DNA from: Burkholderia sp. H160
Lineage (GTDB): Bacteria; Pseudomonadota; Gammaproteobacteria; Burkholderiales; Burkholderiaceae
Direction of reading: 5' to 3'
Length of the DNA: 62,542 bases
Assembly: GCA_000173575.1 (NCBI GenBank)
Contig: ABYL01000032.1
Coordinates: 1-62,542, forward strand
The translations under genes and the position numbers were made by a program. Under the pieces are notes generated by a model. That model searched no databases. It was not told the DNA's origin and was given only the letters and a program-made list of their open reading frames with translations. Below, in pieces: positions 16,543-25,651 of the stretch (positions are counted from its first letter, which is position 1; each line of letters starts with the position of its first letter).

Positions 16543-17553
16543 TCAAGGCCCGGGCCGCACTCGGATGTTCATAGTTGGTGGCGTTTTGCCGTCGATGTCG
16601 CGCGGCATCGGGTCGGTACGCTGGACAGCCCGCAGCGCGGCGTCGTCCCATGCCTGGTTGCCGCTGCTGCGCGATACCGTCGCGCTGAGCACCGTGCCGG
16701 TCGGCGAGCAGCGCACCGCGATCGTCGTCTCCAGACCGTCCGCGGCGTTTGGCCACGAAATGTTCGGCTGCACCGCACGGCGTACCTTATCGATATAACC
16801 CGGCGACGTTGCAGTGCCACCCGAGCCACTTCCAGTGCCATTCTTGCCGAGTCCATCGCTGGACGAGCTCGTGCCACCCGCCATGCCCTGCATCTGCGCA
16901 AGCCGCGCGCGACGTTCGTTGTCGAGCTGCTTCTTCGCCTGCGCGGCCGCATCGGCTTGCGCCTTCGCCTTCGCCGCTTTCTCGGCGTCAGCCTTCTTCT
17001 GCGCTTCCGCCTGAGCCTGCTTCTGTTGCTGTTCCTGCTGGTCTTTCAGTTGCTGCTGCTTCTGCTGCTCGGCGAGTTGCTGTTGCCTGAGCTTCTCGGC
17101 CTGCTGCTGTTCCTGTTGCTGCTTGAGCTTCGCGGCCTTCTGCGCGGCGAGCTGGGCCGCCTGGTCGGCCGCCAGCTGCTGCTGACGCTTCGCTTCCGCT
17201 TCCTGCTGCTTCAGTTTCTGCTGTCGCTGCTCTTCGGCCAGTTGCGCCGCTCGAGCCGCTTCCTGCTGCTGGCGCTTCTTTTCCTGCAGCGCGATGTCGG
17301 CCTGCTCGTCGCGCACCGGCGGGGCAGGGGCGACCGGCGCGGGCGGGGTGACGACGGGATGCGGGATCGCCGAATCCGGCACCTCGGTCCACAGTTCCGC
17401 TTCCTCGCCCTCGGGCGTGCTGTTCTGCCACTGGATGCCGTGATACAGGAAGAATCCGAGCAGCGCATGCATCACCAGCGCGAACAGAAAAGCTCGCCCG
17501 GTGCCGCGTTCACGCGGTGGCTGAAGCGGATATTCGGAGTTCTTGCGGATCAT
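16543..17553 (-). CDS. tolA: Tol-Pal inner-membrane protein TolA
   Basis: The 336-residue protein has one transmembrane helix near residues 22-40 (FLFALVMHALLGFFLYHG). A very long Gln/Ala/Lys-rich helical domain follows (about 85-225, many QQQ, KLKQQ and AEKAAKAKAQ units) that spans the periplasm. A short Ser/Gly linker then leads to a C-terminal globular domain (about 245-336, YIDKVRRAVQPNISWP and TAVR-like strands) that contacts TolB. It couples the TolQR motor to TolB/Pal. It overlaps tolR by four bases (17550-17553), indicating coupled translation. The low-complexity middle creates long spurious frames on other strands. Confidence 0.95.
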   Translation of the reverse strand: MIRKNSEYPLQPPRERGTGRAFLFALVMHALLGFFLYHGIQWQNSTPEGEEAELWTEVPDSAIPHPVVTPPAPVAPAPPVRDEQADIALQEKKRQQQEAARAAQLAEEQRQQKLKQQEAEAKRQQQLAADQAAQLAAQKAAKLKQQQEQQQAEKLRQQQLAEQQKQQQLKDQQEQQQKQAQAEAQKKADAEKAAKAKAQADAAAQAKKQLDNERRARLAQMQGMAGGTSSSSDGLGKNGTGSGSGGTATSPGYIDKVRRAVQPNISWPNAADGLETTIAVRCSPTGTVLSATVSRSSGNQAWDDAALRAVQRTDPMPRDIDGKTPPTMNIRVRPGP

Positions 17554-17996
17554 TGCGATTTGACGAGCAATCCAACGCGCTTGACGCCCTGAGCCTTCAG
17601 CTGGGACATCACGTTCATCACGGCTTCGTACTTCACGGTTTTGTCAGCGGCGATCACGACGGGCTGATCGGGATGCGATTGTGCCCGATCGGCGATGAAA
17701 CCGTTGAGGCCAGCCTTCGTCATGTCTTCCTGCTGCTGCGTGCCGGAGTCGTCCTTGTACTTGACGCTCATGTTGCCGTCGGCGCGGATGTTGACGATCA
17801 CGGGCGGCGTCTGCTGCTGGGGCGCGGCGCCGCCGACGGTCGGCAGATTGACGATCGACGGCGCGACGAGCGGCGCCGTGACCATAAAGATCACGAGCAG
17901 CACGAGCATCACGTCGATGTACGGCACGACGTTGATGTCGGACATCGCGCGCCGCTGACGCGAGCCGCGCATGCTGGAGGGGCGGGAGCCTGCCAT
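17550..17996 (-). CDS. tolR: TolR, ExbD-type component of the Tol motor
   Basis: This 148-residue protein has a single transmembrane helix with the proton-pathway Asp (DINVVPYIDVMLVLLVIFMV), a periplasmic domain and a C-terminal stretch (about 105-145, PVVIAADKTVKYEAVMNVM) typical of TolR. The preceding basic segment SMRGSRQRRAMS is cytoplasmic. With TolQ it converts proton flow into movement of TolA. Its stop overlaps the tolA start, and its own start lies 10 bases after tolQ. Position between tolQ and tolA distinguishes it from the ExbD copy at 341-745. Confidence 0.95.
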   Translation of the reverse strand: MAGSRPSSMRGSRQRRAMSDINVVPYIDVMLVLLVIFMVTAPLVAPSIVNLPTVGGAAPQQQTPPVIVNIRADGNMSVKYKDDSGTQQQEDMTKAGLNGFIADRAQSHPDQPVVIAADKTVKYEAVMNVMSQLKAQGVKRVGLLVKSQ

Positions 17997-18006
17997 CGTG
18001 GCCTCC

Positions 18007-18684
18007 TTACTGTGCCTGGCGCTGCAGGATGTTCGAGAACTCTTCGATGAAGGTTTCGAAACGGATCGCCAGACGGTCGATGTCGTGCGCGTAGCGGTTG
18101 TAGGCGACCACGGCCGGAATCGCGGCGAACAGGCCGATCGCGGTGGCGGTCAGCGCCTCGGCGATGCCCGGCGCGACGTTCGCGAGCGTGGCCTGCTGCA
18201 CGTTGGCGAGGCCGCGGAACGCATTCATGATCCCCCACACCGTACCGAACAGACCGATATACGGACTGACCGAACCGACCGACGCGAGGAACGCGAGGTT
18301 CGCTTCGAGCACGTCCATTTCGCGCTGGAACGATGCGCGCATCGCGCGCCGGGCGCCGTCGAGGATCGCGCCCGAATCGTTCAGGCGTTTCTCTTTGCCT
18401 TTCAGGAATTCACGCATGCCGGACTCGAAGATCCGCTCGAGCGCGCCGATCCTGTGGCGGTTGTTCGCGGCGCTCTGATACAGCGCCTGCAGGTCGCCGC
18501 CCGACCAAAAATCACGCTCGAAGCGTTCAGTTTGCGCGCGCGCCCGGCGAATCGCAAACCACTTACGGAAGATGAAAGTCCAGGAGAGTAACGACAGCAA
18601 CAGCAGCAGAGCCATGACGGCCTGGGCCAGCAGGCTCGCGTTGAGTACGAGTGAAACGATCGACAGATCTTGTGTAGTGTTCAT
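18007..18684 (-). CDS. tolQ: TolQ, MotA/ExbB-type channel component
   Basis: The 225-residue protein shows three transmembrane helices: about residues 10-32 (LVLNASLLAQAVMALLLLL), then two flanking the conserved segment SPYIGLFGTVWGIMNAF near 130-150 and the helix around EALTATAIGLFAAIPAVVAY (about 170-190). It forms the channel of the Tol motor with TolR. It begins the tolQRAB-pal-cpoB series, with ybgC about 190 bases upstream. The GTVWGIMNAF motif is the TolQ form, unlike GTIVGMFNAF in the ExbB copy at 742-1431. Confidence 0.95.
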   Translation of the reverse strand: MNTTQDLSIVSLVLNASLLAQAVMALLLLLSLLSWTFIFRKWFAIRRARAQTERFERDFWSGGDLQALYQSAANNRHRIGALERIFESGMREFLKGKEKRLNDSGAILDGARRAMRASFQREMDVLEANLAFLASVGSVSPYIGLFGTVWGIMNAFRGLANVQQATLANVAPGIAEALTATAIGLFAAIPAVVAYNRYAHDIDRLAIRFETFIEEFSNILQRQAQ

Positions 18685-18871
18685 AAAGGTTCGTTTTAAC
18701 GTCCCGGGAAGCGGGCGTCCGGCTGCAAGGCCGCTTCAAGCTTGCCGTGAACAAAACGGAAGCTTCGGCGATATAGAAGCCGAACCATGCTTTGTGTTGC
18801 CTGACCGGTATGAGTTCACTGGCCCCGTAACAACGAGGCGCAGGCATCGTCCGTTGACATGTCGCCGCTGT

Positions 18872-19327
18872 TCAGTCCCCGTTCTGGCTCACGCCCGGCC
18901 CGCGCCGCAGCGCGGCGAGAACTGAAGCCGGGATGGCGGCCGGTCGCAGCGTCGCGCGGTCCACACAGCCAACCCGGACCGAACCGGTGGCGAGCAACGT
19001 GCCTTCGCGCCAAGCTTCCTGCACGAAGTCTACCGAAGCTCGGCCAAGACGCTCGATTCGGCTGACAATTTTCACGATGTCGTCGAGCCGGGCCGGAGCC
19101 CGGTAGTCGACCGCGGTACTGCGCACGATGAAAATCGCGTCGTCTTCTTCCGCGAGCCGATGTTGGTCGACACCGCACGCGCGCAGCCATTCGGTACGCG
19201 CGCGTTCGAAAAATTTCAGGTAATTGGCGTAAAACACGATGCCGCCGGCGTCGGTGTCTTCGTAGTACACGCGGATGGGCCACGTGTAGCCGATTTCCGT
19301 GCCGGGCTGGCTGGTCGACATATTCAT
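18872..19327 (-). CDS. ybgC: YbgC-family hotdog acyl-CoA thioesterase
   Basis: The 151-residue product has the 4-hydroxybenzoyl-CoA thioesterase-type hotdog fold, with the active-site segment VYYEDTDAGGIVFYANYLKF (catalytic Asp within EDTDAGG) and the later strand VDFVQEAW. YbgC proteins hydrolyse short-chain or phospholipid-linked acyl-CoA and are usually encoded at the head of tol-pal clusters, as here, about 190 bases before tolQ. ATG at 19327 (MNMSTSQ) was preferred over 19351; 19321 and 19336 are also possible because no clear ribosome-binding site separates them. Confidence 0.93.
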   Translation of the reverse strand: MNMSTSQPGTEIGYTWPIRVYYEDTDAGGIVFYANYLKFFERARTEWLRACGVDQHRLAEEDDAIFIVRSTAVDYRAPARLDDIVKIVSRIERLGRASVDFVQEAWREGTLLATGSVRVGCVDRATLRPAAIPASVLAALRRGPGVSQNGD

Positions 19328-19533
19328 GCGGCGCATTCTACCGGAACGCACACCACGGGGTCTGTTTCAAAGTGTGCGGCCCGTGGGACGGGCTTCGGCG
19401 GTGATCGTGGCCGGCTTTGCCGGCCGCGCCGGGAATGCGAGGAGCAGGATGTCGGGCGTCGTGCGAACGAGCCGTGAATGGTTGCGGCGGGGCGAATTGC
19501 CACACCAGCGGACGTCCCCGCCCGCCCTTGAAC

Positions 19534-20280
19534 TCAGCCGCGGTGCACGGTCAGACCGCCGAACGATTGCGCGACCGGCATCAGTTCGATCGTGTTGATG
19601 TTGACGTGGGCCGGGCGCGTGGCGATCCAGTAGATCGAATCCGCGATGTCTTCGGCGGTCAGCGGCTGCACGTTTTCGTAGACCTTGGCGGCCTTGTCGT
19701 CGTCGCCGCGATAGCGCACGTTCGAGAATTCGGTGCCGCCGCACAGACCCGGCTCGATGTCGGTCACGCGCAGCGCGGTGCCGGCGAGGTCGGCGCGCAG
19801 GTTCAGGCTGAACTGGCGCACGAACGCCTTGGTCGCGCCGTACACGTTGCCGCCCGCGTACGGCCAGCGGCCGGCCACCGAGCCCAGATTGAAGACATGA
19901 CCGCGATTGCGCTCGACCATGCCGGGCAACAGCGCATGCGTGACCTGCACGAGGCCCGTGCAATTGGTTTCGATCATGGTGTTCCATTCGTCGAGGCTCG
20001 CCTTGTGAGCCGGCTCGGTGCCGAGCGCGAGGCCGGCGTTGTTGACGAGCACGTCGATTGCGGCGAACTCGGCCGGCAGCGCGGCCGGTACCGCTTCGAC
20101 GGCGGCGCGGTCGCGCACGTCGAGCTCATACGGCAGCAGTGCGTCGCCGAGTTCGTCGGCGAGTTCGTGCAGGCGGTCCTTACGGCGGGCAGTGGCGACG
20201 ACGCGATGGCCGCCCTTGACGAATGCGCGGGCGATGGCGGCGCCAAAGCCGGCCGACGCTCCAGTGACAAACACGATCAT
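19534..20280 (-). CDS. ydfG: YdfG-type short-chain dehydrogenase (3-hydroxy acid dehydrogenase)
   Basis: The start at 20280 gives MIVFVTGASAGFG and a 248-residue classical SDR. It has the glycine-rich TGASAGFG cofactor motif, NNAG (about residue 82-85), the catalytic Ser in NLGSVAG and YGATK (Tyr-x3-Lys). Extended similarity to E. coli YdfG is visible across the protein (PAHKAS, WPYAGGNVYGATKAFVRQFS, HVNINT). YdfG is an NADP-dependent enzyme acting on L-allo-threonine, serine and 3-hydroxypropionate/malonic semialdehyde. The Cys in EPGLCGGTEF replaces the usual Val. It is transcribed divergently from glyA. The much longer open frame extending upstream through glyA and nrdR on this strand is an artefact. 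Confidence 0.92.
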   Translation of the reverse strand: MIVFVTGASAGFGAAIARAFVKGGHRVVATARRKDRLHELADELGDALLPYELDVRDRAAVEAVPAALPAEFAAIDVLVNNAGLALGTEPAHKASLDEWNTMIETNCTGLVQVTHALLPGMVERNRGHVFNLGSVAGRWPYAGGNVYGATKAFVRQFSLNLRADLAGTALRVTDIEPGLCGGTEFSNVRYRGDDDKAAKVYENVQPLTAEDIADSIYWIATRPAHVNINTIELMPVAQSFGGLTVHRG

Positions 20281-20832
20281 TGCAGTTCCCTGGTCGGTAA
20301 GAGACAAAGGCCCCAAGCCTACTTCCAATGCGGCGCTGCGGCAAGGATGTACGAGCCGGATTGGCGCCTGTCGCGGTGGCGCGCAGCGGGTCCGCGGCGC
20401 GGGCGGCACGCTTTCGTCAGATGGTTGCATGGCGGGCGCGCCAGCATGGCCGGATGCCCCGCCAGCGGCCGCCGGAGCGCCCGCAAGCCGGTTGCCTATT
20501 CGGGCCTCTTCCAATACACTAACGCGCTCGACCCTGCGTGACTGGCGATAGAACCGAGTCGTCCGACTCAGCCGATTCAACCAATCGGGTTCAAGGTGGA
20601 ACAACCCACCGTGAAGCGCGGGGTGCCGTTTTGCCGTTCGCCTGGGCAGCCGTGAACCGCGCGCATGAATCTGCGCTGACGGTGGCTGGCCTGCCTCGCG
20701 CGTGCGGCGACTCTCCACTCGCCACGTCACGGCAGACCTCACCACCCGCAGCGCTGCGTACTCCGCTGTGTACCCTCTACGCAGGATTCGGCGCACGATC
20801 CGGTCAACCTGAAAACACTCAACGGAACCCGT
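20281..20832. other. Long divergent intergenic region before glyA
   Basis: About 550 bases separate ydfG from glyA. The open frames here (for example 20538-20840) show no family resemblance. Such a long GC-rich leader before glyA could hold a regulatory RNA or transcription-factor sites, but I could not match it to a known riboswitch class by eye. Confidence 0.4.
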
Positions 20833-22080
20833 ATGTTTGACAGAGCCCAAAGCACCATCGCCAACGTCGATCCTGAACTCTGGAAAGTCATCGAGCAGGA
20901 AAACCGCCGTCAGGAAGAGCACATCGAACTGATCGCGTCGGAAAACTACACGAGCCCGGCCGTGATGGCCGCACAGGGCTCGCAACTCACGAACAAGTAC
21001 GCCGAAGGGTATCCGGGCAAGCGCTACTACGGCGGCTGCGAATACGTCGACGTCGCCGAGCAGCTGGCGATCGATCGCGTGAAGCAGCTGTTCGGCGCCG
21101 AAGCCGCGAACGTGCAGCCGAACTCGGGCTCGCAGGCGAACCAGGGTGTGTTCTTCGCGATGCTCAAGCCGGGTGACACGATCATGGGCATGAGCCTCGC
21201 GCACGGCGGGCACCTCACGCACGGCTCGCCGGTCAACATGTCGGGCAAGTGGTTCAACGTGGTCAGCTACGGCCTGAACGAAGCCGAAGACATCGACTAC
21301 GACGCCGCTGAAAAGCTCGCGCAAGAACACAAGCCGAAGCTGATCGTGGCGGGCGCATCCGCATTCGCGCTGCGCATCGATTTCGAACGCATGTCGCAGA
21401 TCGCGAAGTCGGTTGGCGCCTACTTCATGGTCGACATGGCGCACTACGCCGGTCTGATTGCCGCGGGCGTCTATCCGAACCCGGTGCCGCACGCCGATTT
21501 CGTCACCACCACCACGCACAAGAGCCTGCGCGGCCCGCGCGGCGGCGTGATCCTGATGAAGGCCGAGTTCGAGAAGCAGATCAACTCGGCAATTTTCCCG
21601 GGCATCCAGGGCGGTCCGCTGATGCACGTGATCGCCGCGAAGGCCGTCGCGTTCAAGGAAGCACAGTCGCCGGAATTCAAGGCGTATCAGCAGCAGGTCG
21701 TCGAGAACGCCCGCGTGCTCGCTGAAACGCTGGTCAAGCGCGGTCTGCGCATCGTGTCGGGCCGTACGGAAAGCCACGTGATGCTGGTCGACCTGCGTGC
21801 GAAGAAGATTACCGGCAAGGCTGCGGAAGCGGCACTCGGCGCGGCGCACATCACGGTCAACAAGAACGCGATCCCGAACGATCCGGAAAAGCCGTTCGTG
21901 ACCTCGGGTATCCGCGTGGGTTCGCCGGCCATGACGACGCGCGGCTTTGGCGTGAAGGAAGCCGAGCAGGTCGGCAACCTGATCGCCGACGTGCTGGACA
22001 ACCCGGAAGATGCCGCGACGATCGAGCGCGTGCGCGCGCAGGTCGCCGAGCTGACCAAGCGCTTCCCGGTTTACGGCTAA
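20833..22080 (+). CDS. glyA: Serine hydroxymethyltransferase
   Basis: This 415-residue PLP enzyme interconverts serine and glycine with tetrahydrofolate, feeding one-carbon metabolism. Signature stretches are [11 protein letters not shown] near residue 35, the GGHLTHG segment near 120, HYAGLIAAG (about 203-211) and the PLP-binding lysine K230 in [13 protein letters not shown]. Length matches bacterial GlyA. ATG at 20833 follows AACGGAACCC, a modest ribosome-binding site. nrdR starts three bases after its stop, suggesting one transcript. Confidence 0.97.
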   Translation: MFDRAQSTIANVDPELWKVIEQENRRQEEHIELIASENYTSPAVMAAQGSQLTNKYAEGYPGKRYYGGCEYVDVAEQLAIDRVKQLFGAEAANVQPNSGSQANQGVFFAMLKPGDTIMGMSLAHGGHLTHGSPVNMSGKWFNVVSYGLNEAEDIDYDAAEKLAQEHKPKLIVAGASAFALRIDFERMSQIAKSVGAYFMVDMAHYAGLIAAGVYPNPVPHADFVTTTTHKSLRGPRGGVILMKAEFEKQINSAIFPGIQGGPLMHVIAAKAVAFKEAQSPEFKAYQQQVVENARVLAETLVKRGLRIVSGRTESHVMLVDLRAKKITGKAAEAALGAAHITVNKNAIPNDPEKPFVTSGIRVGSPAMTTRGFGVKEAEQVGNLIADVLDNPEDAATIERVRAQVAELTKRFPVYG

Positions 22081-22083
22081 GCC

Positions 22084-22566
22084 ATGCATTGCCCCTTCTG
22101 CCGCCACGCCGATACGCAGGTCGTCGACTCGCGCGTATCCGAAGACGGCGCGACGATTCGCCGGCGCCGCCGCTGCCCGGCCTGCGACAAGCGTTTCACG
22201 ACGTATGAGCGGGTCGAGCTGGCGTTGCCGTCGGTCGTCAAGAAGGATGGCACGCGCACGGAGTTCGATCGCCGCAAGATCGTTGCGAGCATGCAACTGG
22301 CGCTGCGCAAGCGGCCGGTTGCGGTGGACGCGATCGAGGCGGCAGTCGCCCGCATCGAGTATCAGTTGCTCGGCAGCGGCGAGCGCGAGGTGCGGAGCGA
22401 GCGCCTCGGTGAACTCGTGATGAACGAGTTGCGCGCGCTCGACACGATCGCCTACGTCCGTTTCGCTTCCGTGTACCGGCGTTTCGAAGACGTCTCCGAA
22501 TTCGAGGACGTGATCGAGGAATTCCGCCGCGCCTCTTCCCCGCCCAAGCCTTCCCGCAAGCGCTGA
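22084..22566 (+). CDS. nrdR: Transcriptional repressor NrdR
   Basis: The 160-residue protein has the N-terminal zinc ribbon (Cys3, Cys6, Cys31, Cys34 in MHCPFC and [10 protein letters not shown]) followed by an ATP-cone domain (about residues 46-136; [15 protein letters not shown]). NrdR senses ATP/dATP and represses ribonucleotide reductase genes at paired NrdR boxes. It directly follows glyA with a three-base gap, an arrangement common in beta-proteobacteria. Its nrd targets are not in this window. Confidence 0.96.
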   Translation: MHCPFCRHADTQVVDSRVSEDGATIRRRRRCPACDKRFTTYERVELALPSVVKKDGTRTEFDRRKIVASMQLALRKRPVAVDAIEAAVARIEYQLLGSGEREVRSERLGELVMNELRALDTIAYVRFASVYRRFEDVSEFEDVIEEFRRASSPPKPSRKR

Positions 22567-22782
22567 GCGCGCGCATGCCGCGTGTTGCGCGCGAGCATTC
22601 GCCCATCCTTTCCTCCCGCGCATTTCGCGCTGTTTTTCACGCATCGCTTCTCCCGCCTCCGTGATGAATCGTCACGTGCATTGTTGCGTGCGCTAGCGTC
22701 TGAATGCCACCTGGCCATTCGGACGATGGTCGGAACGCCCGCAAATCGCTAGATTGACTGCATCCGTTCGAAACGATCAGGT

Positions 22783-23349
22783 ATGCAGATGAAATGCAAT
22801 GGGATTCTCCGGCCGTCGCGCGCCGGTTTCACGCTCGTCGAAACGCTGGCGGTGGTAGCGCTCGTGATGCTGATTGCAGTGATGGCGGTGCCATCATTTG
22901 CAGCATGGCATATGCGCGATCAGGTCGACGCGCGCTCGAAGACGCTGCTATCGACGTTCGCCTACGCGCGCAGCGAGGCGATACGGCGCGGCACGCGCAT
23001 CACGGTGTGTCGCATCGATGCGGCGCGCGTCTGTCTTGCGTCCGGCCAACCCTGCGCTGACGGCATCGCCGACTGGGCCTGCGGCTGGGCCGTGTTCGCC
23101 GAGCGCGGCGGCAAGCCGTCGCTGTTGCGCGCGCAGCCGGCGCTCGCGGCGGTCAGCATCACCGGCGTGCAGACGGATATGACGTTCACGCCGCCGGCTG
23201 GGCAACTGATCGGCGCGTTTCGAAGCTTCGATATCGCGCCGCGAAGTCCATCGAAATCGATGCAAGGGAACCCGTGGCGGCGCTGCATCAGTATCGCGGC
23301 AGGTGGTCGCGCGCGGATCTCGGAAGGCGCGTGCGGAGCGACATCATGA
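22783..23349 (+). CDS. fimT: FimT/GspH-type minor pilin
   Basis: The 188-residue protein has a short basic leader, then the prepilin cleavage site AG-FTLVE (cut after Gly15, with Glu at mature +5) and a hydrophobic N-terminal helix (about 16-42). The rest is a small beta-rich pseudopilin domain with the segment TCVCR-like ITVCRID and paired cysteines. FimT/GspH proteins belong to the minor pilins that prime type IV pilus assembly and, in some species, bind DNA. Its stop overlaps the pilV start by four bases, beginning a coupled run of five pilin genes. Confidence 0.85.
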   Translation: MQMKCNGILRPSRAGFTLVETLAVVALVMLIAVMAVPSFAAWHMRDQVDARSKTLLSTFAYARSEAIRRGTRITVCRIDAARVCLASGQPCADGIADWACGWAVFAERGGKPSLLRAQPALAAVSITGVQTDMTFTPPAGQLIGAFRSFDIAPRSPSKSMQGNPWRRCISIAAGGRARISEGACGATS

Positions 23350-23792
23350 GGCGGCCCACGCTCAATGCCGGTTTGCGCGCGCGGGCATCGGCCTGCGGCG
23401 GCAGTTCGCTGATCGAGGTGATGCTGGCGGTCGCCTTGATTGCGATAACCACTCTGGGCTTGATCGCGGCTCAGGTGTGGACCGCCCGCCAAGCCCATGC
23501 AATGACGCTGCGCGAGAACGCCGCGTGGCTAGCCGACTCGATCGCAGAAGCGGCGGGCACGTCTTCCATGGGAGATGCCGCATTCAATCAATGGAGCGCG
23601 CGGGCGAGCGTCCTGCTGCCACACGGCGAGGCGACGATTAGCGAGAGCGGTGCGGTCGCGACGGCTCGCGTCACGTGGGCGTCCGTGCAGGACCGGCCAG
23701 CCGCGGGCCACGTGATCGATAAACCGGAGCCTTGCGGCGGCATCGATGCGCCCGCCGGATCGTCGTGTGTTGCGTTGGCCTTCGCGAAATGA
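23346..23792 (+). CDS. pilV: PilV-type minor pilin
   Basis: Starting at 23346 inside the fimT stop (ATGA), this 148-residue protein has the prepilin motif GG-SSLIEV (Glu at +5) with a hydrophobic helix to about residue 45. Its length and position after fimT match PilV. Minor pilins of this set form the tip-priming complex of the type IV pilus. It overlaps pilW by four bases at 23789-23792. The C-terminal part has a short cysteine pair (PCGGIDAPAGSSCV). Confidence 0.85.
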   Translation: MRRPTLNAGLRARASACGGSSLIEVMLAVALIAITTLGLIAAQVWTARQAHAMTLRENAAWLADSIAEAAGTSSMGDAAFNQWSARASVLLPHGEATISESGAVATARVTWASVQDRPAAGHVIDKPEPCGGIDAPAGSSCVALAFAK

Positions 23793-24595
23793 GGCGGCCG
23801 CATCGCGCACGCGGCCATACGCTGATCGAATTCGTGATCGCGATGGCGCTTGGGCTGATCGTGACCGCGGGCGCCGTCTCCCTCTACACGTCGCAACGCA
23901 ACGCGTTCGTGCAGGCGAGCAACGCGACACGAATTCGCGAAGCCGGGTTGACCGCGCTGATGCTGATCGGCCAGCAATTGCAGATGGCCGGCTTCGTCCC
24001 TGCCGATGTCGTCGGCTACAACGCGGCGCCTGCGTTGTTCGGCTGCTCGGGCGGTCGTCCGACCGGCGCCGACGACGGCCTCGCTTGCACCACGTTGAGC
24101 ACCGGCTCGGATGGTGTCGCGATCCGTTACGTCGCAGACCTCGTATCGACGTGGCCATCGTCGAGCGGGCAGATCACCGACTGCGTCGGGCAGGCCGTCA
24201 AAAGCGCTGACGCGGCGCTGGGCGATCAGGGCGCGCCGGTCGTCAATCGCTACTTCGCTAATGTCAGCGGCTCGACCGGCGAGCCGGAGCTTTACTGCGT
24301 GGGCAGCGGCAATGCCGGGTCCGCGCAGCCGCTGGTGGAAGGCGTCGAGCGCGTGCGGCTGCGCTACTGGCTGGCCGGCGCGGCGGATGCGGTGAATGCA
24401 TCGGCGGTGCTGGCGGATCAATGGGCGAATGTCGTGGCGGTCGATGTCTGCGTACTGGTGCGCGGCGCGCCGCAAGGGCAGCGCTCGAAGTACGTCGATT
24501 GCGATGGCGTGAGCACGCTCGGCACCGACTTGCGGCCCCGGCGGGCGTTTTCGCGCCGCGTCGCACTGCGCAATCGCGCGGAGGTGTCGGCGTGA
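23789..24595 (+). CDS. pilW: PilW-type minor pilin
   Basis: The 268-residue product starts at 23789, overlapping pilV. The class III signal reads RG-HTLIEFV with Glu at mature +5, and a hydrophobic helix runs to about residue 35 (AMALGLIVTAGAVSLY). The length is typical of PilW, the largest of the minor pilins. Several cysteines (for example in FGCSGGRP and LACTTL) could form disulphides. The stop TGA shares bases with the ATG of pilX (TGATG at 24593-24597), so translation is coupled. Confidence 0.85.
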   Translation: MRRPHRARGHTLIEFVIAMALGLIVTAGAVSLYTSQRNAFVQASNATRIREAGLTALMLIGQQLQMAGFVPADVVGYNAAPALFGCSGGRPTGADDGLACTTLSTGSDGVAIRYVADLVSTWPSSSGQITDCVGQAVKSADAALGDQGAPVVNRYFANVSGSTGEPELYCVGSGNAGSAQPLVEGVERVRLRYWLAGAADAVNASAVLADQWANVVAVDVCVLVRGAPQGQRSKYVDCDGVSTLGTDLRPRRAFSRRVALRNRAEVSA

Positions 24596-25161
24596 TGAAC
24601 CGTGACACAGCAACGTTGCGCGGCAAGCCGAAATACTTAGGTAGGCGAAATTGTCGAACCCATGCCCGACGTGGGCATCAACGCGGTGTCGTGCTAGCCA
24701 TCGTGCTGTTGATCTCGGCCATGATGCTCGCCACGTCCGCGATCTGGTTCGAGACGTCGCTTGCGGCGGCTCGCGCGGCGACCAATGTGCACGACTATCT
24801 GCAGGCTTTCCATGCGGCGGATTCGGCGCTGACCTTGTGCGAGCGCAACGTGCTGTCGACAAGTGGCGACGCGCCCGCAGCGCCGCTCCCCTCCGGCGAG
24901 CCGGCCCAATGGAAGCTTGAGGCCGCGTTCGATGCAGGCGCCGTCACGCCTGTCGCGCAGTGGCCGGGATCAGCGCGCGCGCCGCAATGCCTGATCGAGC
25001 CGTGGCGTCTCGCGAATCGACCCAGCGCCAGCGCTTACCTGTTGACCGCCCGCGGCTTCGGCCACAGCAGCGAGTCGCAGGTCTGGTTGCAGATACACCT
25101 GGTGATCGAGGCCGGCGCGATCGAACGTCATTGGCGGCGCGTTGCCGCGCGACCATTCTGA
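24595..25161 (+). CDS. pilX: PilX-type minor pilin
   Basis: This 188-residue protein has a basic leader of about 31 residues followed by RG-VVLAIVLLISAMML, the PilX form of the prepilin cleavage region. Helix and a conserved FHAADSALTLCE segment follow; AADSAL is characteristic of PilX/PilK-type pilins. The start overlaps the pilW stop; a GTG at 24592 is an alternative. PilX usually pairs with the tip adhesin PilY1, but no pilY1 gene follows here. Confidence 0.83.
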   Translation: MNRDTATLRGKPKYLGRRNCRTHARRGHQRGVVLAIVLLISAMMLATSAIWFETSLAAARAATNVHDYLQAFHAADSALTLCERNVLSTSGDAPAAPLPSGEPAQWKLEAAFDAGAVTPVAQWPGSARAPQCLIEPWRLANRPSASAYLLTARGFGHSSESQVWLQIHLVIEAGAIERHWRRVAARPF

Positions 25162-25183
25162 GGAACACACCGACTGGAGATGT

Positions 25184-25615
25184 ATGAGAAGGCCGAACAC
25201 ATCCGCATTCACGCTGCTCGAACTCGTGATCGCGCTTGCGATTGCCGCCACGCTCGCTGCGTTTGCGATCCCTTCGTACCGCAGTCACATTGCGCGCACG
25301 CATCGCATCGATGCGGCGTCGGCGCTATATCGGGCTGCGCAATTCGTCGAGGGCGCGGCAAGCGATGGCGTGCTGGCCTTGCCTCCTGGACTCGACCAGG
25401 CACCGCAGTTCGGCACGCCGGTGTACCACGTGCGCATGCTGCCCGCGGACGAGACGAACGGCGGCTATTCGATCGAAGCGACGCCCGCCGAAGCGGGACC
25501 GATGCGCGAAGACCCGTGCGGCACGTTCATGCTCGATGCGACAGGTCAGCGAGGCAACAGAAACGACGTGGCCGGATCGATGCCCACAAGCAGTGAATGC
25601 TGGAACACGAGCTAG
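25184..25615 (+). CDS. pilE: PilE-type pilin-like protein
   Basis: From ATG 25184 (with GGAGATG just upstream) the 143-residue product has the leader MRRPNTSA and mature N-terminus FTLLELVIALAIAATLAAFA, with Glu at +5. The residue before cleavage is Ala rather than the near-invariant Gly, which may slow processing by PilD. The body has the IPSYRSHIARTHRIDAASAL helix and a C-terminal disulphide region (DPCGTF and SECWNT) like minor pilin PilE. It lies 22 bases after pilX in the same run, completing fimT-pilV-pilW-pilX-pilE. Confidence 0.85.
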   Translation: MRRPNTSAFTLLELVIALAIAATLAAFAIPSYRSHIARTHRIDAASALYRAAQFVEGAASDGVLALPPGLDQAPQFGTPVYHVRMLPADETNGGYSIEATPAEAGPMREDPCGTFMLDATGQRGNRNDVAGSMPTSSECWNTS

Positions 25616-25651
25616 CGGATCGTTGAAATCCACTCGAAGGCGGCGAACGCC

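Noticed and set aside
17030-17290. Repetitive GCTGCTG-type tract considered as a DNA repeat element
   Set aside because: It is the Gln/Ala/Lys-rich coiled-coil coding region of tolA.
20281-22644. A very long minus-strand frame (reaching about 1000 residues with ydfG) antisense to glyA and nrdR
   Set aside because: It is the mirror frame of GC-rich coding genes, has Arg/His/Asp-rich composition with no domain, and only its last 248 codons (ydfG) are a real gene.
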